Source of the DNA: Ciona intestinalis
Lineage: Eukaryota; Chordata; Ascidiacea; Phlebobranchia; Cionidae
Direction of reading: 5' to 3'
Assembly (NCBI RefSeq): GCF_000224145.3
Contig: NC_020172.2
Coordinates: 4,865,961 to 4,929,960, forward strand
DNA: 64,000 nt
Below are positions 51,301-63,175 of the stretch, piece after piece. The notes under the pieces are model-generated. The model worked only from the letters and a program-made list of their open reading frames with translations. It made no database searches and was not told the DNA's origin. A program made the position numbers and the translations under genes. How positions within the stretch are numbered: position 1 is the first letter of the stretch; the number at the start of each line of letters is the position of its first letter.

Positions 51301-54300
51301 ATATATTTCGAACTGTAGGATCGAGAAGTGACGAATCGATTTCTATTCGTGATTAACAATCTACTTTATGTTGTAACAATCTTTAAATCTCAATCGAAAT
51401 AACTTGTACTTAATTCACATATTGTCATCCGGTTATGACGTCATAATAACCGATTGTTCTACGAGTCAAGCACCGTCGTGACGTAATAAAGTAGCGCATG
51501 TACGATCTTCGTCAATTCGTAATACACTCGCGTTGGCAGGTCAATTTTTGACACGGTTTATAAATTTTAACATGATTTACAAAACAGACATACCACACCT
51601 TTAAACGCTAATTAAATTCTTGGTGCTGGGGCAATGAGCTAACGCTGGCCTAAATCTGAAAGACAGGGCCTAATTGATATAGAATAAACTATATTAAATA
51701 TTCATATCCTATGCTATAGCTGTTCTTGTATATAATATTTTAATACGAAATTATTAAGCTGTTAAAACACTCATCGCCAGCGACCTTCAAATATAAATAT
51801 TTCCTGAATTCTAAACAGCCGTCCTGCACTTTGCATTTCAATGTAGCAGATATAAATAATTCAAGGTACTATGTATGCGGCGCCAACTGAAAACGTATTT
51901 GCATCGAACTCGATGTAAATAGAACAAGCATAAATATTTAAGTTTCTGGACAACCTGTAATACAATATTGGCACAAAGCTATAAAACTTTAAGAAACGCC
52001 TATATAGTAGAGTGGGGAAAGATGGAATACATTTTCAATCTATTTTCTTATCTTTTTTGGTAGTAAACGAAGAACATCCAAAGAATTATAAAAACCGTTT
52101 TCATACGACACCCATATATGTATAGAACGCTGTTAATTGTTCAAAACAAGATCAGGATAATTAAATGTTTTGCGCTAAAGGTGTCTCATCTTTTCTCACA
52201 ATACTATATATTAAAAAAATAAAGAAATGACAGCATAAAAATAAAGAAATGTTTATTTTTTTGTTAAAGTTGATTTTTAACCTTAACAAAAAGCATTACA
52301 AATATGTCAATCAGCCATCCCGTCCAAGTTTTATTCAAACCACTAACTGCAAAACAGCTTAACATTTTTCCACGTAAACAAAGCTATAGACACTCCATAC
52401 CTGACAGCTACCGTACAGACTGTGGAGTTAGGAACCAACTAAAGGATGTCTCGATTTAACATAACTCGCAGTTACTTAATTCATAATTACACCTCTCGCT
52501 ACCGGCCAGATTTCCTTCCTATGCGCTTTGTCTGGCACATTTGGCGCCGTTAACTTGTTACGTCATAACCGAAATCGGAACATTTGTGTAAATAATGTAA
52601 TTTTAATGATGTTTATTACAGTTATGAACTAAATATCAAATGATTAATTACATTGCAATAACATGTATGTTGTTGTAATTAATGAATAGTAGACCGGAGG
52701 TCCTTATACTTAACCGGGACTTGAACCCAACTCTGGTTTTCATGACCTAATGTGAAATATATCATATTTTCGAAAAGGGCATTTACCCATATTCCATTGT
52801 TTAAAAGTTTAAAGGTGACTGTACACAGTATCCGGCATGCGAATTCGCCTGCGAAGTTGTATGCAAACCCATTACCGAGTTCCGCATGCGGCAGCGAAAT
52901 CCGGACAAAACAGACAAAACGGACGAATTCCGTATACTGTGTACAGCCACCTTTATACAGAAACCGTAAACGATTTACGAGACTATTAGTTAAATAATAT
53001 TGTCCTAATATTGTCCTAAAAATTACGCAAATAGTTACTCCACTGAGCTTCGTACCCAGTTAACCTTTCTTAGACCACCAATGAATTACTCATCTAGCTG
53101 CAGTTTAACCCTTTCTTACGTCACAATGAACCTAATGAACCTTGACGACCTCAAACTCACGGATTAAGATTTCTATCTCCGAGGTTGGCACACCTGACTC
53201 ATCATAAACCAGACGCAAAATTTGAACCATTTAGGTATCGGTCATGCCGGTAACCAGCAGGTTAACAAGTTGTTTACCGCAATACTACATACCTGGATGT
53301 CTGGTAACTAAAATTAAGCTTAGTGAAAACTGGGCTTAAAATAAGCGACGTTTTCAAACTATATAGTAAGTTGGAGTAAAATGGTTCGTACTTTCTCTTT
53401 TATCGCCACCTTCGGTAGAAAATATTTACAGAATTAAAAAACGTATCTCCATGACTCTAAAAGAGCGTTTTGGGAAAATATATATGTGCTCGGTTTTCAT
53501 CTTACCTTACGCTACTATGGTAAAATACGCGCTTTGACTTTTCTGAACGCCATGAACTGTACAGAAATAATTCTGCATTGAACATCAGTTTCTATACTTC
53601 AAGTCTATGCATTTAAAATTGCTGAAACCAATATAGAAAACAGCGTCAACACGAAGCGCTTATAATAAAGCGTATCCCAGACTTAAACAAAGAAATATCT
53701 ACACGGCCAAGTTTGTGACACAGACCAATACCGGGCCCAATAACGAACAGAAATACCGAAAATTGGCGAGCAATGTTTCACAGACTTCTACTGTTACCTT
53801 ACCCTGCATATATGACTGTCAATTGGCATTTTTACACCACACATTGTTACAACCCCGAACCCGCGGTAGCTATTCCAATATCTTGATGACGTATCCAGCC
53901 ACGTGACATTTACAATAACAGCTTGACCTTGACAGTTGGAACCAAAATCGCGACACGCGCGATTATTTCCGGTGGTTGGTTGTTCGCGACGAAAATACAG
54001 CGTATGTGACCTGTGACGTCACCGTCACGCATTGGTGATTATGACGCATGAGTAGAAAAGCGTTTGGCATTGAAGTTTTAAAATTTCGATTTAATTTTTG
54101 TGTTTTTGTTTGTATATAGTTTTAGAATTGTCTGATTGATGTTTTTTACCTTTTGATTGTTTTTCGCGTCGAAAACAATTTCATTATGACGTCACGAATA
54201 ATGAACTTGAAAGCGGAAGTTATTGTGACGTAATAAAGTTGATTGTGATATATCATGTTATGAAACGTGTGCATTGTGACGAAATAATTGATTTCGCTTC

Positions 54301-57300
54301 CTATTATCTCCATTGTTTGATTGATGTCGGTCATTCTTGAATTTGGTATTTTTAAGGACTGTTACGTCATAATGGTAACTACGGTGTAACAACAACGTTT
54401 GTTTTGAAATTAGTTTCCAAATAAGGTTCGAATCCAATTCATGACGTTTTATCAACATAATAATTTTGAATAATTATCCACCACAATATTACGTCATAAT
54501 ATATACACGTCAATTATAACGTAAATGACGTTTGTTATTGCTAATCAAATAATTAGTTAATTAATTAATCAAGTCTTACCTTGGTTTAGGAAACGTCACT
54601 TTCCCCGCTCCCCCAAACACCAATGCCCTCTCGCTCACCATCGAAGATTTGCCTGGTGACGTCATCTTTTTCGGTGACGTCACTGATGACGTATCCCCGG
54701 AACTTGAATTGCTCGAAAGTTTACGTTTTACCCACGATATTGACTCTTTGTCGCCCTCTGTCGGTTGCACGGATATCTCGGGTACGTTTGATGACGTCAC
54801 AGAACGCTTTGTCTTTTGATTATGACGTTCGTTGACTCTTCTCGCGTTTTTCGATGGTGAAGAACCTGGCCTGCCTTGTCGGTTTGTCGAAAGTTTATTT
54901 TTCTCCGATGAAGATGTTAGTTTGGATGATCCTGATGACGTCAGAATTTTCTTCTGATCTGATGACGTCACTTTTGTCTCCGGTGTCTTTGATGACTTGC
55001 AGAGTGACGTCACAGAACGTCTTTGTGTCACAACAGATGTACTCTGTGAGCTCACTGAAGGTTTAGGTGACGTCACAAAGACCTTTGTTGCAGGCAATGG
55101 TTTTCTCGAACCCGAGGCCTCGGGAGGTTTGGGACGCTTTTTCGAATCCGAAATATCTTCACAACTCACAAAGTTGGATGACGACTTCCGACTGGAGTTG
55201 CTCCCTACAGAAGACACGGATGAAACGCTCCCTGCTCGACTGCTGGGGGTATATACTCTCTTATCTGTGGGAAACATATACGGAAAGTTAAATTGTGTTT
55301 GGTATATCACATATGCATAATGCTATTCTATATATGACTTGTCCCAGCAGGAATATGTAAAAAGCGAAGCAACCGCTGCTGTTTCAATAAACATTATATC
55401 GACTAGTAAATTGCTGTGTAAGACAGAACTGACTTTACGTTCGAATTTTTAAACTGTATTGGTTGTAAAAAGCATGTTGGGGTAAGACGATACGTGTTTC
55501 TCTTCTTTTCTTTAGGTAGCAAACGCAAGAATATTTACAAGTTTACAATCAGTCGATAATAAAGATGTTATTTCGGTCACAAAATATGGCCATCCGTTAA
55601 CTCGTGTTTATTTAAAAAAAAGATAGGACACCTTTAGCACATAATACCCAAATATCCTGATCTTGTTTTAAACAATTAACAACGGTCTATGCCTATATGG
55701 GAGTCGTGAGTATACAGTTTTATAAAGCAATGAATGTTCTTTGTCTACTACCAAATTGGACGAGAAAATGGAATAATAAGGTGTCCCATCTTCCCCCACC
55801 CTACCTAATATAAATTGGTTTACATACGATTACGATGCCAGCTGTTTTCTCGCAATATTTGTTACAGACTTCAGTAAAATTTTTCTTAAGTTAAATTTAA
55901 CTTTACTTTCTTCTCTCAACAATAGTGTTCAGATTTTTACACGAATACGCGTTTTTTTTATTTCCCTAGAAAGTTGGTGTTATATCGCCACAGCATAATG
56001 ACAATAACACATCCTGTATAAACTGTAGCGAGGACGTTTATACTTGGTAAATATTTACATCCTTTAAGTTACCTACATGTTATGCTGTAACTGCTAAAAT
56101 ATAGTAGAGTGGGGGAAGATGGGACACCTTTAGCGCATAACATCTAAATATCTTGATCGTGTTTGAAACAAATAACAAAGGTCTATGAGAGTCGCGAGGA
56201 TACGGTTTTAAAAGTCTTGGCATTTTCTTTGTTTATCACCAAATAGGACGAGAAAATGGAACAAAAAGGTGTCCCATCTCCCCCCACCCTAATATATTAT
56301 GTTACCGCATTGAACAAGTTTAAATCTTTTCTCTAAAGATATCGCTTACTCTCAAATAAAAGATAAAACCTAAAAATACTTTGTCTTGTTATAGATGTAT
56401 GTTCATTGTATACTCAATACGTCATAATAATGTTCCTGTTTATTCTTATTAAGCTGTATTCCATCTCATGTCTCATCGTAGCTTTATTGCAAAACTTTAT
56501 AACTTGGTTAAGCATAATATTAGCGCATAATGCTGATAGTGACATAACAATGTTACTCATACCAGGAACAAACGAACAGCGTTCTAAACAACCTGATCTC
56601 ACACAACGTAATAATTAAACACACGCGACCTCCGCTAAGCAACTGTGAAGGCGTATGCTAGCACGTATGAAGTAAATCTATACATATATATAACCTATTC
56701 TGTATCTTGCTATATTTTCTTGTACTTATACTACTATTACTTAACTACTGTTACTTCTATACAATAGTGTATCATCCTAACCCAGTGTTCACCAGCTAAA
56801 ACCGTCAGCAGATCTATGTTAACGCTTTGTTCTAATTTTATATCTTGAAAATCTACACTAAGCTGTTATAGAACCGACATAGCCCGCTAAGTTGTAATTC
56901 CGTGATTTTAGCTACCGGAAGACCTTAATACCGTGCTCTGACATCTCACAAAGTAAACTGTGATGTCACACGGTCACTGGAGCAATTGAATGCAATAACC
57001 TGTTGTGACGTAACACTTAGACATATATTCTATACAACTCAACTTATAGTCTACAACTCTAGATTAGATTTTAGCGATTGACGCGAAAAATGACGTCATC
57101 GCGGCGAAGCGACTGAATCAACGAGTTCTAGAACTGGGTGATTGTTCTAAATACTCGGCACCGCGATCTGCAAGCGTTATTACCAATAGACACTTTAACA
57201 AAGAAGCAAAAATAGCGTGCACTAACACATTGCCCCATCACTATATACAGGATGTGACGTCATCGTCACGTATCACTTGTTCTCGGTATAAAACGCGACA

Positions 57301-60300
57301 TAAATTATTTTGCAACTTGTAAACTAAAAACTACCAAAGCTAATTACTGATAACTACCGCATAAACCTGTCTGTGCCGTAACAATGTTATTGCTGCGGTT
57401 GGTGGCATTGTTTATAAAGCGTTTTAGCGGGTCGTCATTTCCGTTTATTTAGCGTCTCTTAAATTTCCCGCGAAACGTTCGCGTCAATGCAGTTGTGATG
57501 TCATTGACAATGACGTAACGTGTACGTATCGAACCACACGCAAAAACCGAGAGTTGTAATCAATCAATGTCAGGGAAGTAACGTTCATTTGTCGTCACGT
57601 TTAAACATGACGGTGTTGTGTTATTGTACATGTTATCGTTACACGGCTACACGTTGCTTTAGTTGATTAGAGGCTCAGTTGGTACCAAGGGTGTAACCTA
57701 ACGGGGCAGTGAGCATGAGGTGTATGTATACAATATGTGTGTATAAGAAGACACCCAAGCACGTTATAGCTCAACAGTGAGCATGAGACACAATGTGTGT
57801 CTCGTGTACAAGCAGCAGACATCCATGTTATAACTTGACAGTGAGCATGAGGTGTTTGAACACACCATGTGTGTCTGGTGTATAAGAAGACACCCACGTT
57901 ACAGCTCAACAGTGCGCATATATGGATACATTCAGCGTATTTTGAGGGTAAACATTTTAGTTTCGTAACCGTAGACATTGCAAGTCCTAAACACCATTGA
58001 AAGTACTTGACCCTTGCCACTATTTTCACCCCCGGACAATTATTTAAAACTTCAACTTTCCACTTTCACAAGATCTCTCCCGTGTTGGCAACAATCCCCG
58101 TATTGGTAACATAATCCGGACACCGTTTCCCACGAGAGAAAAACTATGGGAAAACGTCAGAATCGAAGTTTTAGTTACAAACTGATTTCTCTTGATCAGA
58201 AACGTCAGCACTTAACGTTTGTACTTGGCTTTAACCCGCTACGGTCTATTGAATTTGAAAGATATGTTTGTTTTGCTTTAGGGGTAAATTTAGCGTGCGA
58301 CTTTTTCGAAAATCGAAACCGGTTTTGGAATGATCGTTAACTGACTTTGTGTAGCTTTGGTATTTTTAACCTTAACGTGACGAAATGTCATGTAGATGCT
58401 ATATGTACATACAAACGTGGTATAACACACATCGGGGTCGGGTAAAAATATTTTAATACAGCGTGTCATAATGACTGTCGTTTTACCGAAAAATGCATTC
58501 TTTTGTTAATATTTTTCTTAAATATTTTTTTTGTTACACAAAATTATTTCTGTACGACTGCGTCGTTCAAATACAAGTTTAAAAAGCTCTTTTGAGATTT
58601 GTTGGTGTTAATATAAAAAGCGGATTACAAAAACATCACTTATCAATTACGACACAGACTGCCAGGTTTTGTACAACACAACATCATTATCACCGCCACC
58701 ATTGAAGAGTCTAAAATATCGTCATGTAGTAGGGTGGGGGGAGATGGGACACCTTTAACACATAATATCCAAATAGCCGGATCGTGTTTTAAACAATTAA
58801 CAACGGTCTGTGGAAGTCGTGAAGATACGGTTTTATAATTCATTGAATGTTCGTTGTTCACTACCAAATGGAAAGAGAAAACTAAACGAAAAGGTGTCCC
58901 ATCTTCCCCCACCTTACTATAAATTAACCCAATGAACCAAATAAATCTATAGCTATGCCACCCATAATATAGATTACACGGTCACAGTGTAACTGTAAAC
59001 TGAAATAATATTAATGAACAACAACCTATTTATCTATGGCCGCACCAAACAAATATTTTTAAACTACAAAATTACACAACTTTATTTTGTCAATTTGGCT
59101 AGGGCAGTTATTCTAATACAAGTGAGCGAAAATACGGCGGTTCGCCTTAAAGGGGCGGTTGTTATGGCAAACTGGCTTAAGTATAGATCACTTAGTTTTA
59201 AAATAATCTGTTTTAATGTTCTGCCTAACAGAATAAGAGATTGATGATGTAATTTAGGCGAAATATATAACGTGTATATTATAGGCTATACTATTTGTTG
59301 GACTTCGATTTTGCTTGTTAGATATTTCGTAGCACCAGAACCTGACTGTTTTATGTTCTCGCTTATCTATAAAGATATGTACAACTCCTTACGCCTGCCA
59401 TGTAACTACACCAACTACAGACCACCAACTGCATTTAACTCTTTATATCTTCCCAGATAAACTGACATTGCATTGAAACACCAATCTTCCCACTGGAATA
59501 TAACTTATGTGGTTCCCCATATAACTGTGTTAGAGATTCAAAACTCACTTGGCTCACGTTAAACTCGCACAACCAAAGTTTAACTTGAGCAAACAAAGCT
59601 TAGCTACAGCACACATGCCCTTGAGTATAACTTATTGCCTTTAAAGCCGGCATACGAAGCCAAATCTCACTTATTATATTCAATGATAAAATACTTTGCA
59701 CCGGAAACATTACAACTTCTCTCCCCAAGCGAATTACACTCTATACTTTTACAACCCGCAGTGACGTAAACGACAAAACGAAAGTAATATTATGCAGTGA
59801 GAACTTTCGGTTCAACTAAGTTAAAGCTTGTTTGAACTAATATTGCCTGTAATTGCATGGTTTGGATGCGGCCCTAGATTTTTCTATGGGGTTTTGACTC
59901 GATGGTGAGCATGAGGTGTATGAATACACCATGTGTGTCTGGTGTATAAGAAGCCACCCATGTTTTACCTCGACAGTATAGGCATGCGGTGTATAAACAC
60001 TCATGTTATAATGTATACAAGATATACTTCAACGTACAAACAACCAAACAAGCTTACCTGTCTCCGCCTTTGCATCCCACAGTAGTTTCACTTGACTGAA
60101 AGTCTTGTGCAGGTTGGGGTCCGACATGGATCTTCTGTGGCGACCTTTTCTACTCAGTGGCCTGTCGGGAGGTTTCACATTGCGGCTCACTACGTCACGA
60201 ACGTTGACGTCATTGGATGTCACGTCACGGACTGCTGGTTTGGTGACCTTGGGCTTTTTTTCAACTTTGGAAATCCGTTGTTCCATTGCGGCGACGGCGC

Positions 60301-63175
60301 TTCTTACATTCACTGTAAAATAAACATAAAATGTAAGATTTGTCGTCAAAAATATTTGTGCTGGGTGAAAACTTCATTAGAGATGTTGATGCAAAAAAGC
60401 ACAGAAATAAGTACTAAGTAGCTTCTAATGGTAAAAATGATTAGGAGTGCACCTTATAACAGGCTGAGTACTGTAAAATAACGTATAAGAAACGCTATAG
60501 ACATCAAAAGACAGTTTATTCCCATCGTATATAAAATGAAAACATTACAACACGTTACCTGGGTGTTCATATCTTGAATTAATATATCCACGATGGTCTA
60601 TAAACTGACTTTTATCTACAGCTGACATTATTCTCATTAACTGTAAACGCCCCACGAAACTACAGGGTGTGCTAAAGTTACAAAGTACGAAATGATGTTT
60701 CAGCAACCTTACAAAATCGAGGAAACGTCAGCTAAATATCTGGTACCACGAAACATTGTGTGAAATGCTATTTATGTGCAAGTTAAACGCATGAGTTAAC
60801 TATATGGGGTGGTATTTAACTAAGTAATGATGTAAATGTAATTAAAGTATTGTGTTAGAGGTCATACAAAAAAGTCTATTTTTGGGCTACAAGTTACGCC
60901 AATGAATTTTATCTATAGAACATGGCTATTTTGGAAGCTGCGAAAACTTACACATTCTATCTCTCATTTATGTATATTTGAGTTTAACATGTATTTTATA
61001 TAGTCTAACTTAGTGTCACATTTCGAAACGTCTTTTTGTATTAACTGAAATTGTTTTTTTTTACTAACAATCTGTATCTACTTTGTGTGAACCCGTACAG
61101 AACGCTGCAGAAGACTAAAATGTAGATAAAGAACAAACTGCATTTTAAACGCAGGCAATTTAAATTACCATCAACCAATATCATTATAACAATCAATTTA
61201 AAGTCATATCAACCCATAACGTAATAACACTAATACCACTGCAGCCTATTAAACACCATAACACAATAAACGCGTATAACCTTTCATATGCCTGACAGTA
61301 ATAAGTCAAATTAGCCTATAACTCCCACCTTACATAGAGGACGCTTGGCTGAACTAACTACTATACAAACATGTCTTTAGTAATCAGAACATGGTTGTTT
61401 GGATATCATATATAAAGTAAACAACCAGAGATTCGACTTTACAACTTTCGTATTGCTGCATACGGTATGACGTCACATACAGGAAGTAGCTGCACACCTT
61501 GTATAAGCGTTAACTTAAGAATTAGGAAGTAAATATCTTAATTCAAACGCGGTCACAACATTGTTTTCTATGTCTTAACGTCGACCAATCATAACACGAA
61601 GATTCGGCTGCTGTAAACGATGAATACGTCACAGAGCGTATTATGGTGTAACAATAATACAACATTTCGAAGCGCTGAGAGGCTATTATGACGTCATATC
61701 CTAAAAAGCGTGGCCCGAAGTATATATAAGTGACGTCACTGGCACATCTCTGATTAAACAGATCGACTATTATGACTCATGAAAACAGACACAACGCAAT
61801 ATAATACATGTCTTCTACAGAACATGAAACATACTGAACGCTAAGATATTTCACACTGAACTGCTACAACGCGAAATGACCTTAGAGCCGCCACATTGAT
61901 TACCATTTACATTTTATACATAGCGACCAATTACAACCGAAACCAAGCACGCCACAAACCGAAGTTCTTTATAGAAACTACAGCGTACATCACTCTCGTA
62001 TTATCCGTATGACTAAACCAACATAGATAACATAATCTTCAATAAACATAATCTATGCTTAACCATCGCTTAACCAGAGATTAGGCAACTTAACTTTTAA
62101 AACAAACACAAAGATACAACTTCGCTTAAATACAATAGAATCTTAATTCAAACATTCGTTTAACTTCGCTATAACTAAGCCATAGTTTGCTCTGACCAAG
62201 CCCAAAGTAAAATAAACGCCACTTAACCATAAGCTTAAGGGTTGGAGACAAAATAACTTCCGTTTTAAAGGAAATGACAATAAATAAAAAACAAGCGAAC
62301 CGCTATTACTTTGTTAAGTAAAGGGATATACTCTTTACGATAAAGCAGCAGTGTGACGTCATAAGGCGTAGCGGTAAAACAAACAATAACATTATTGTGA
62401 CGACTAAATGACACTTCCTTGCGCTTATTTAACGGGAAGTTTTAACACAGATTTCGTCGATTGGTTTTGAATGAAATTACAGCAGGAACTTATTTTAATA
62501 CAGAAGTGGAATTATACTTCCGCTTATGGGTTTTAGGAACTAAATGTTCCGGGTTGTACAACTATGGTTAAATGTTTAAATGTGCTGCAAACTAACGGGT
62601 TTTGACCTATAGGCCTATATGAACCCTAAACAACCTATTTCATTAAAACGTAGTTTTGATTTTTGTATAGTTTTTTTCATGCAAGTTGCCCATTGCCGTA
62701 TATCGAACGCTACAAACCTTATCTTCGCCTAAAAAGGGCAAGAAACTGATTTAAAGGAGTACAGACAAGAAAATTGATGCGATGACGTAATTTACCGCGG
62801 TTTAAGTACGTTTGTAATAAAAATATGATTAAAGAATCTCAAGGGAGTAACTTCCTAACCTGGTGTGGTTGGTCTTCTTGTAGTATGGAGGTCTCCTGGC
62901 TGTCTCTTCGTTCTAGAACTTGGCGAAAACCTCGGCGTTTGTCGTCGTCTTGTGCTTGGTATAGAGATCGTATAGTTGGGCTGACAAGAGGCGTTTGCAG
63001 GTCTAATATAAGAAGGCACGTAGCTGGGTGGTCGATGACTAGTGATAGCTAAGCTTTCCGCATTGTTTAATGCAACGGGGCTTTTCTCGGTTGATTCTTT
63101 GCTCGGTGACGTCATAGAGGAAAAGCGTGCCATGCCAACTTGCAGTGCGTGGCTCGACGTTTCGTATCGAGTCAT
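39375..63175 (-). CDS. FGD: FGD-family RhoGEF (DH-PH-FYVE-PH)
   Basis: Exons: 62860-63175, 60058-60312, 54580-55264, 46454-47534, 46042-46134, 45589-45737, 44144-44333, 43697-43861, 41890-42039, 41263-41435, 40688-40988, 40285-40431, 39912-40055, 39375-39680. Phases agree throughout, giving 1384 residues. Residues 1-779 are Ser/Thr/Pro-rich, basic and probably disordered. The DH domain is at about 785-980 (KELLSTEESYVAVLH; APFLKMYGLYV; PVQRIPRYQMLLQDY, QRIPRY at 931-936). PH1 follows (SREMLKEGKIVKISARNG to EKDAWVSSIEDAI). FYVE is at about 1155-1215 with WIKD, RRRHHCRACGR and RVC; its eight zinc ligands are C1164, C1167, C1181, C1184, C1189, C1192, C1210 and C1213. PH2 is at the C-terminus (residue 1236 on). 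The order is diagnostic of FGD1-6, which activate Cdc42 at PI3P or actin-rich membranes; the long N-terminus does not settle which paralogue. The ATG at 63175 opens the first exon. Confidence 0.93.
41611..41715. repeat. Family-3 dispersed element
   Basis: ACATGGTAACTCGTAAGCTG, GAGGTGTTAAACCCGTG and TAAAGTAAGTTACATTC match the family-3 core. In FGD intron 9. Confidence 0.7.
42095..42250. repeat. Family-2 hairpin repeat, 2-3 units
   Basis: GTCTGGTGTATAAGTAGACA and CATGTTATAACTTGACAGTG alternate with AATACACCATGTGTGTCTGG, period about 75 bp. FGD intron 8. Confidence 0.8.
42240..42520. repeat. GC-rich element of unknown type with T-tail
   Basis: A stretch much richer in GC than its surroundings (CCCCCGCCGTCTGCTCTGGC, CCGACCCACCCCTTGTTACG) ends in a run of 12 T. 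It follows directly after the family-2 repeat in FGD intron 8. A SINE or structured-RNA relic is possible; I cannot name it. Confidence 0.4.
42985..43450. promoter_or_regulatory. CpG-dense island in FGD intron 8
   Basis: About 450 bp packed with CpG (GTAGACGCGCGACTTCCG, TTTCGTTCGCGCAACACGTC, GAGCGCTAACGCGTTCGG, TTCTCGCGCGGTAATAG) and an intact TGACGTCA at 43260. It differs sharply from the flanking intron. An internal promoter or enhancer is the simplest reading. Confidence 0.45.
43553..43625. mobile_element. Family-1 MITE fragment
   Basis: AGAGTCGCGAGGATACGGTT and ACTGCCAAATGGGACGAAAT match the family-1 interior; both ends are missing. Next to FGD exon 8. Confidence 0.65.
47553..47560 (-). 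terminator. Pol III T-run after tRNA-Ala
   Basis: On the minus strand a TTTT run follows the tRNA-Ala 3' end within about 4-7 bases. No run of four T is present between the two tRNAs, so this is the first plausible Pol III stop for both. It also overlaps the region just before the 3' splice site of FGD exon 4. Confidence 0.6.
47562..47633 (-). tRNA. tRNA-Ala (CGC)
   Basis: A 72-nt cloverleaf. The acceptor stem GGGGATG pairs with CATCTCC (one G-T), the A box is TAGCTCAGTGG, the anticodon loop TTCGCAT gives anticodon CGC, and the T arm GGGTTCAATCC serves as B box. Discriminator A. A TTTT run begins a few bases past the 3' end. It lies inside FGD intron 3, on the same strand, 27 bp upstream of exon 4. 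Confidence 0.95.
47637..47718 (-). tRNA. tRNA-Ser (GCT)
   Basis: An 82-nt serine tRNA with the long variable arm (TGTGC/GCACG stem), anticodon loop CTGCTAA (anticodon GCT), TGGCCGAGTGG A box and GGTTCGAATCC B box. It is nearly identical to the vertebrate gene as I recall it. The acceptor stem GACGAGG faces CCTCATC, leaving one C-A mismatch at the third pair, where the usual base would give CG. Only three bases (TTT in the sense of the gene) separate it from the downstream tRNA-Ala. Confidence 0.93.
49322..49412 (-). ncRNA. Possible U2-like snRNA relic
   Basis: On the minus strand TTTTTGGCCAAGATCAACTG resembles the U2 5' region (TTTTGGCTAAGATCAAGTG), followed by a short hairpin and then TGGTATTTTTGTAGTACTAG, like the U2 3' region. 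It is far too short for a working U2 and lacks the branch-point pairing segment, so at most it is a deleted copy. Confidence 0.25.
52007..52208. mobile_element. Family-1 MITE copy
   Basis: TAGTAGAGTGGGGAAAGATG to AAGGTGTCTCATCTTTTC, with GGTAGTAAACGAAGAA inside. FGD intron 3. Confidence 0.75.
53365..53522. mobile_element. Family-1b element (diverged relative)
   Basis: GTTGGAGTAAAATGGTTCGT to CGGTTTTCATCTTACCTTAC, with TCGGTAGAAAATATT and CGTATCTCCATGACTCTAAA. Same layout as family 1 but different ends. FGD intron 3. Confidence 0.6.
55477..55802. mobile_element. Family-1 MITE, composite or nested
   Basis: The right part is a normal copy (AGGACACCTTTAGCACATAA to GTGTCCCATCTTCCCCCACC). The left part is a second partial element (GTTGGGGTAAGACGATACGT, CTTTAGGTAGCAAACG), making it about 325 bp. 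FGD intron 2. Confidence 0.7.
56102..56292. mobile_element. Family-1 MITE copy
   Basis: TAGTAGAGTGGGGGAAGATG to AGGTGTCCCATCTCCCCCCA, about 190 bp, with core GAGTCGCGAGGATACGGTTT. FGD intron 2. Confidence 0.85.
57700..57915. repeat. Family-2 hairpin repeat, 3 units
   Basis: CAGTGAGCATGAGGTGTATG, GTGTATAAGAAGACACCC and ACACCATGTGTGTCTGGTGT recur three times. FGD intron 2. Confidence 0.8.
58727..58921. mobile_element. Family-1 MITE copy
   Basis: GTAGGGTGGGGGGAGATGGG to GTGTCCCATCTTCCCCCACC, with terminal TAGTA/TACTA. The most intact copy. FGD intron 2. ORFs across it are not genes. Confidence 0.85.
59898..60012. repeat. Family-2 hairpin repeat
   Basis: GAGCATGAGGTGTATGAATA, CACCATGTGTGTCTGGTGTA and AAGCCACCCATGTTTTACC. 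It ends about 45 bp from the 5' splice site of FGD exon 2. Confidence 0.8.
60313..62859. other. FGD intron 1, non-coding
   Basis: No exon seen. Intact TGACGTCA at 61468, 61689, 61731 and 62354, the third just after a TATATATAAG box. Otherwise AT-rich. Confidence 0.65.

Larger units (their letters stand above)
47719..54579. other. FGD intron 3, non-coding
   Basis: Nearly 7 kb without a supported exon. It contains many intact TGACGTCA octamers (47896, 48082, 48224, 48867, 49159, 51436, 54014, 54187), a possible snRNA relic (49322-49412), a family-1 MITE (52007-52208) and a family-1b element (53365-53522). The ORFs here show no splice or homology support. Confidence 0.65.
55265..60057. other. 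FGD intron 2, non-coding
   Basis: Contains three family-1 MITE copies, family-2 repeats, TGACGTCA at 57091 and 57255, and a TATAAAA nearby at about 57290 on the plus strand. No exon seen. Confidence 0.65.

Noticed and set aside
52690..52740. TGGGTTCAAGTCCCGG on the minus strand resembling a tRNA T arm
   Set aside because: No D or anticodon arm can be built around it; perhaps a SINE remnant but not supportable.
54623..55320. Plus-strand ORFs up to 107 codons opposite FGD exon 3
   Set aside because: Antisense shadows of the coding exon, with no splice or homology support.
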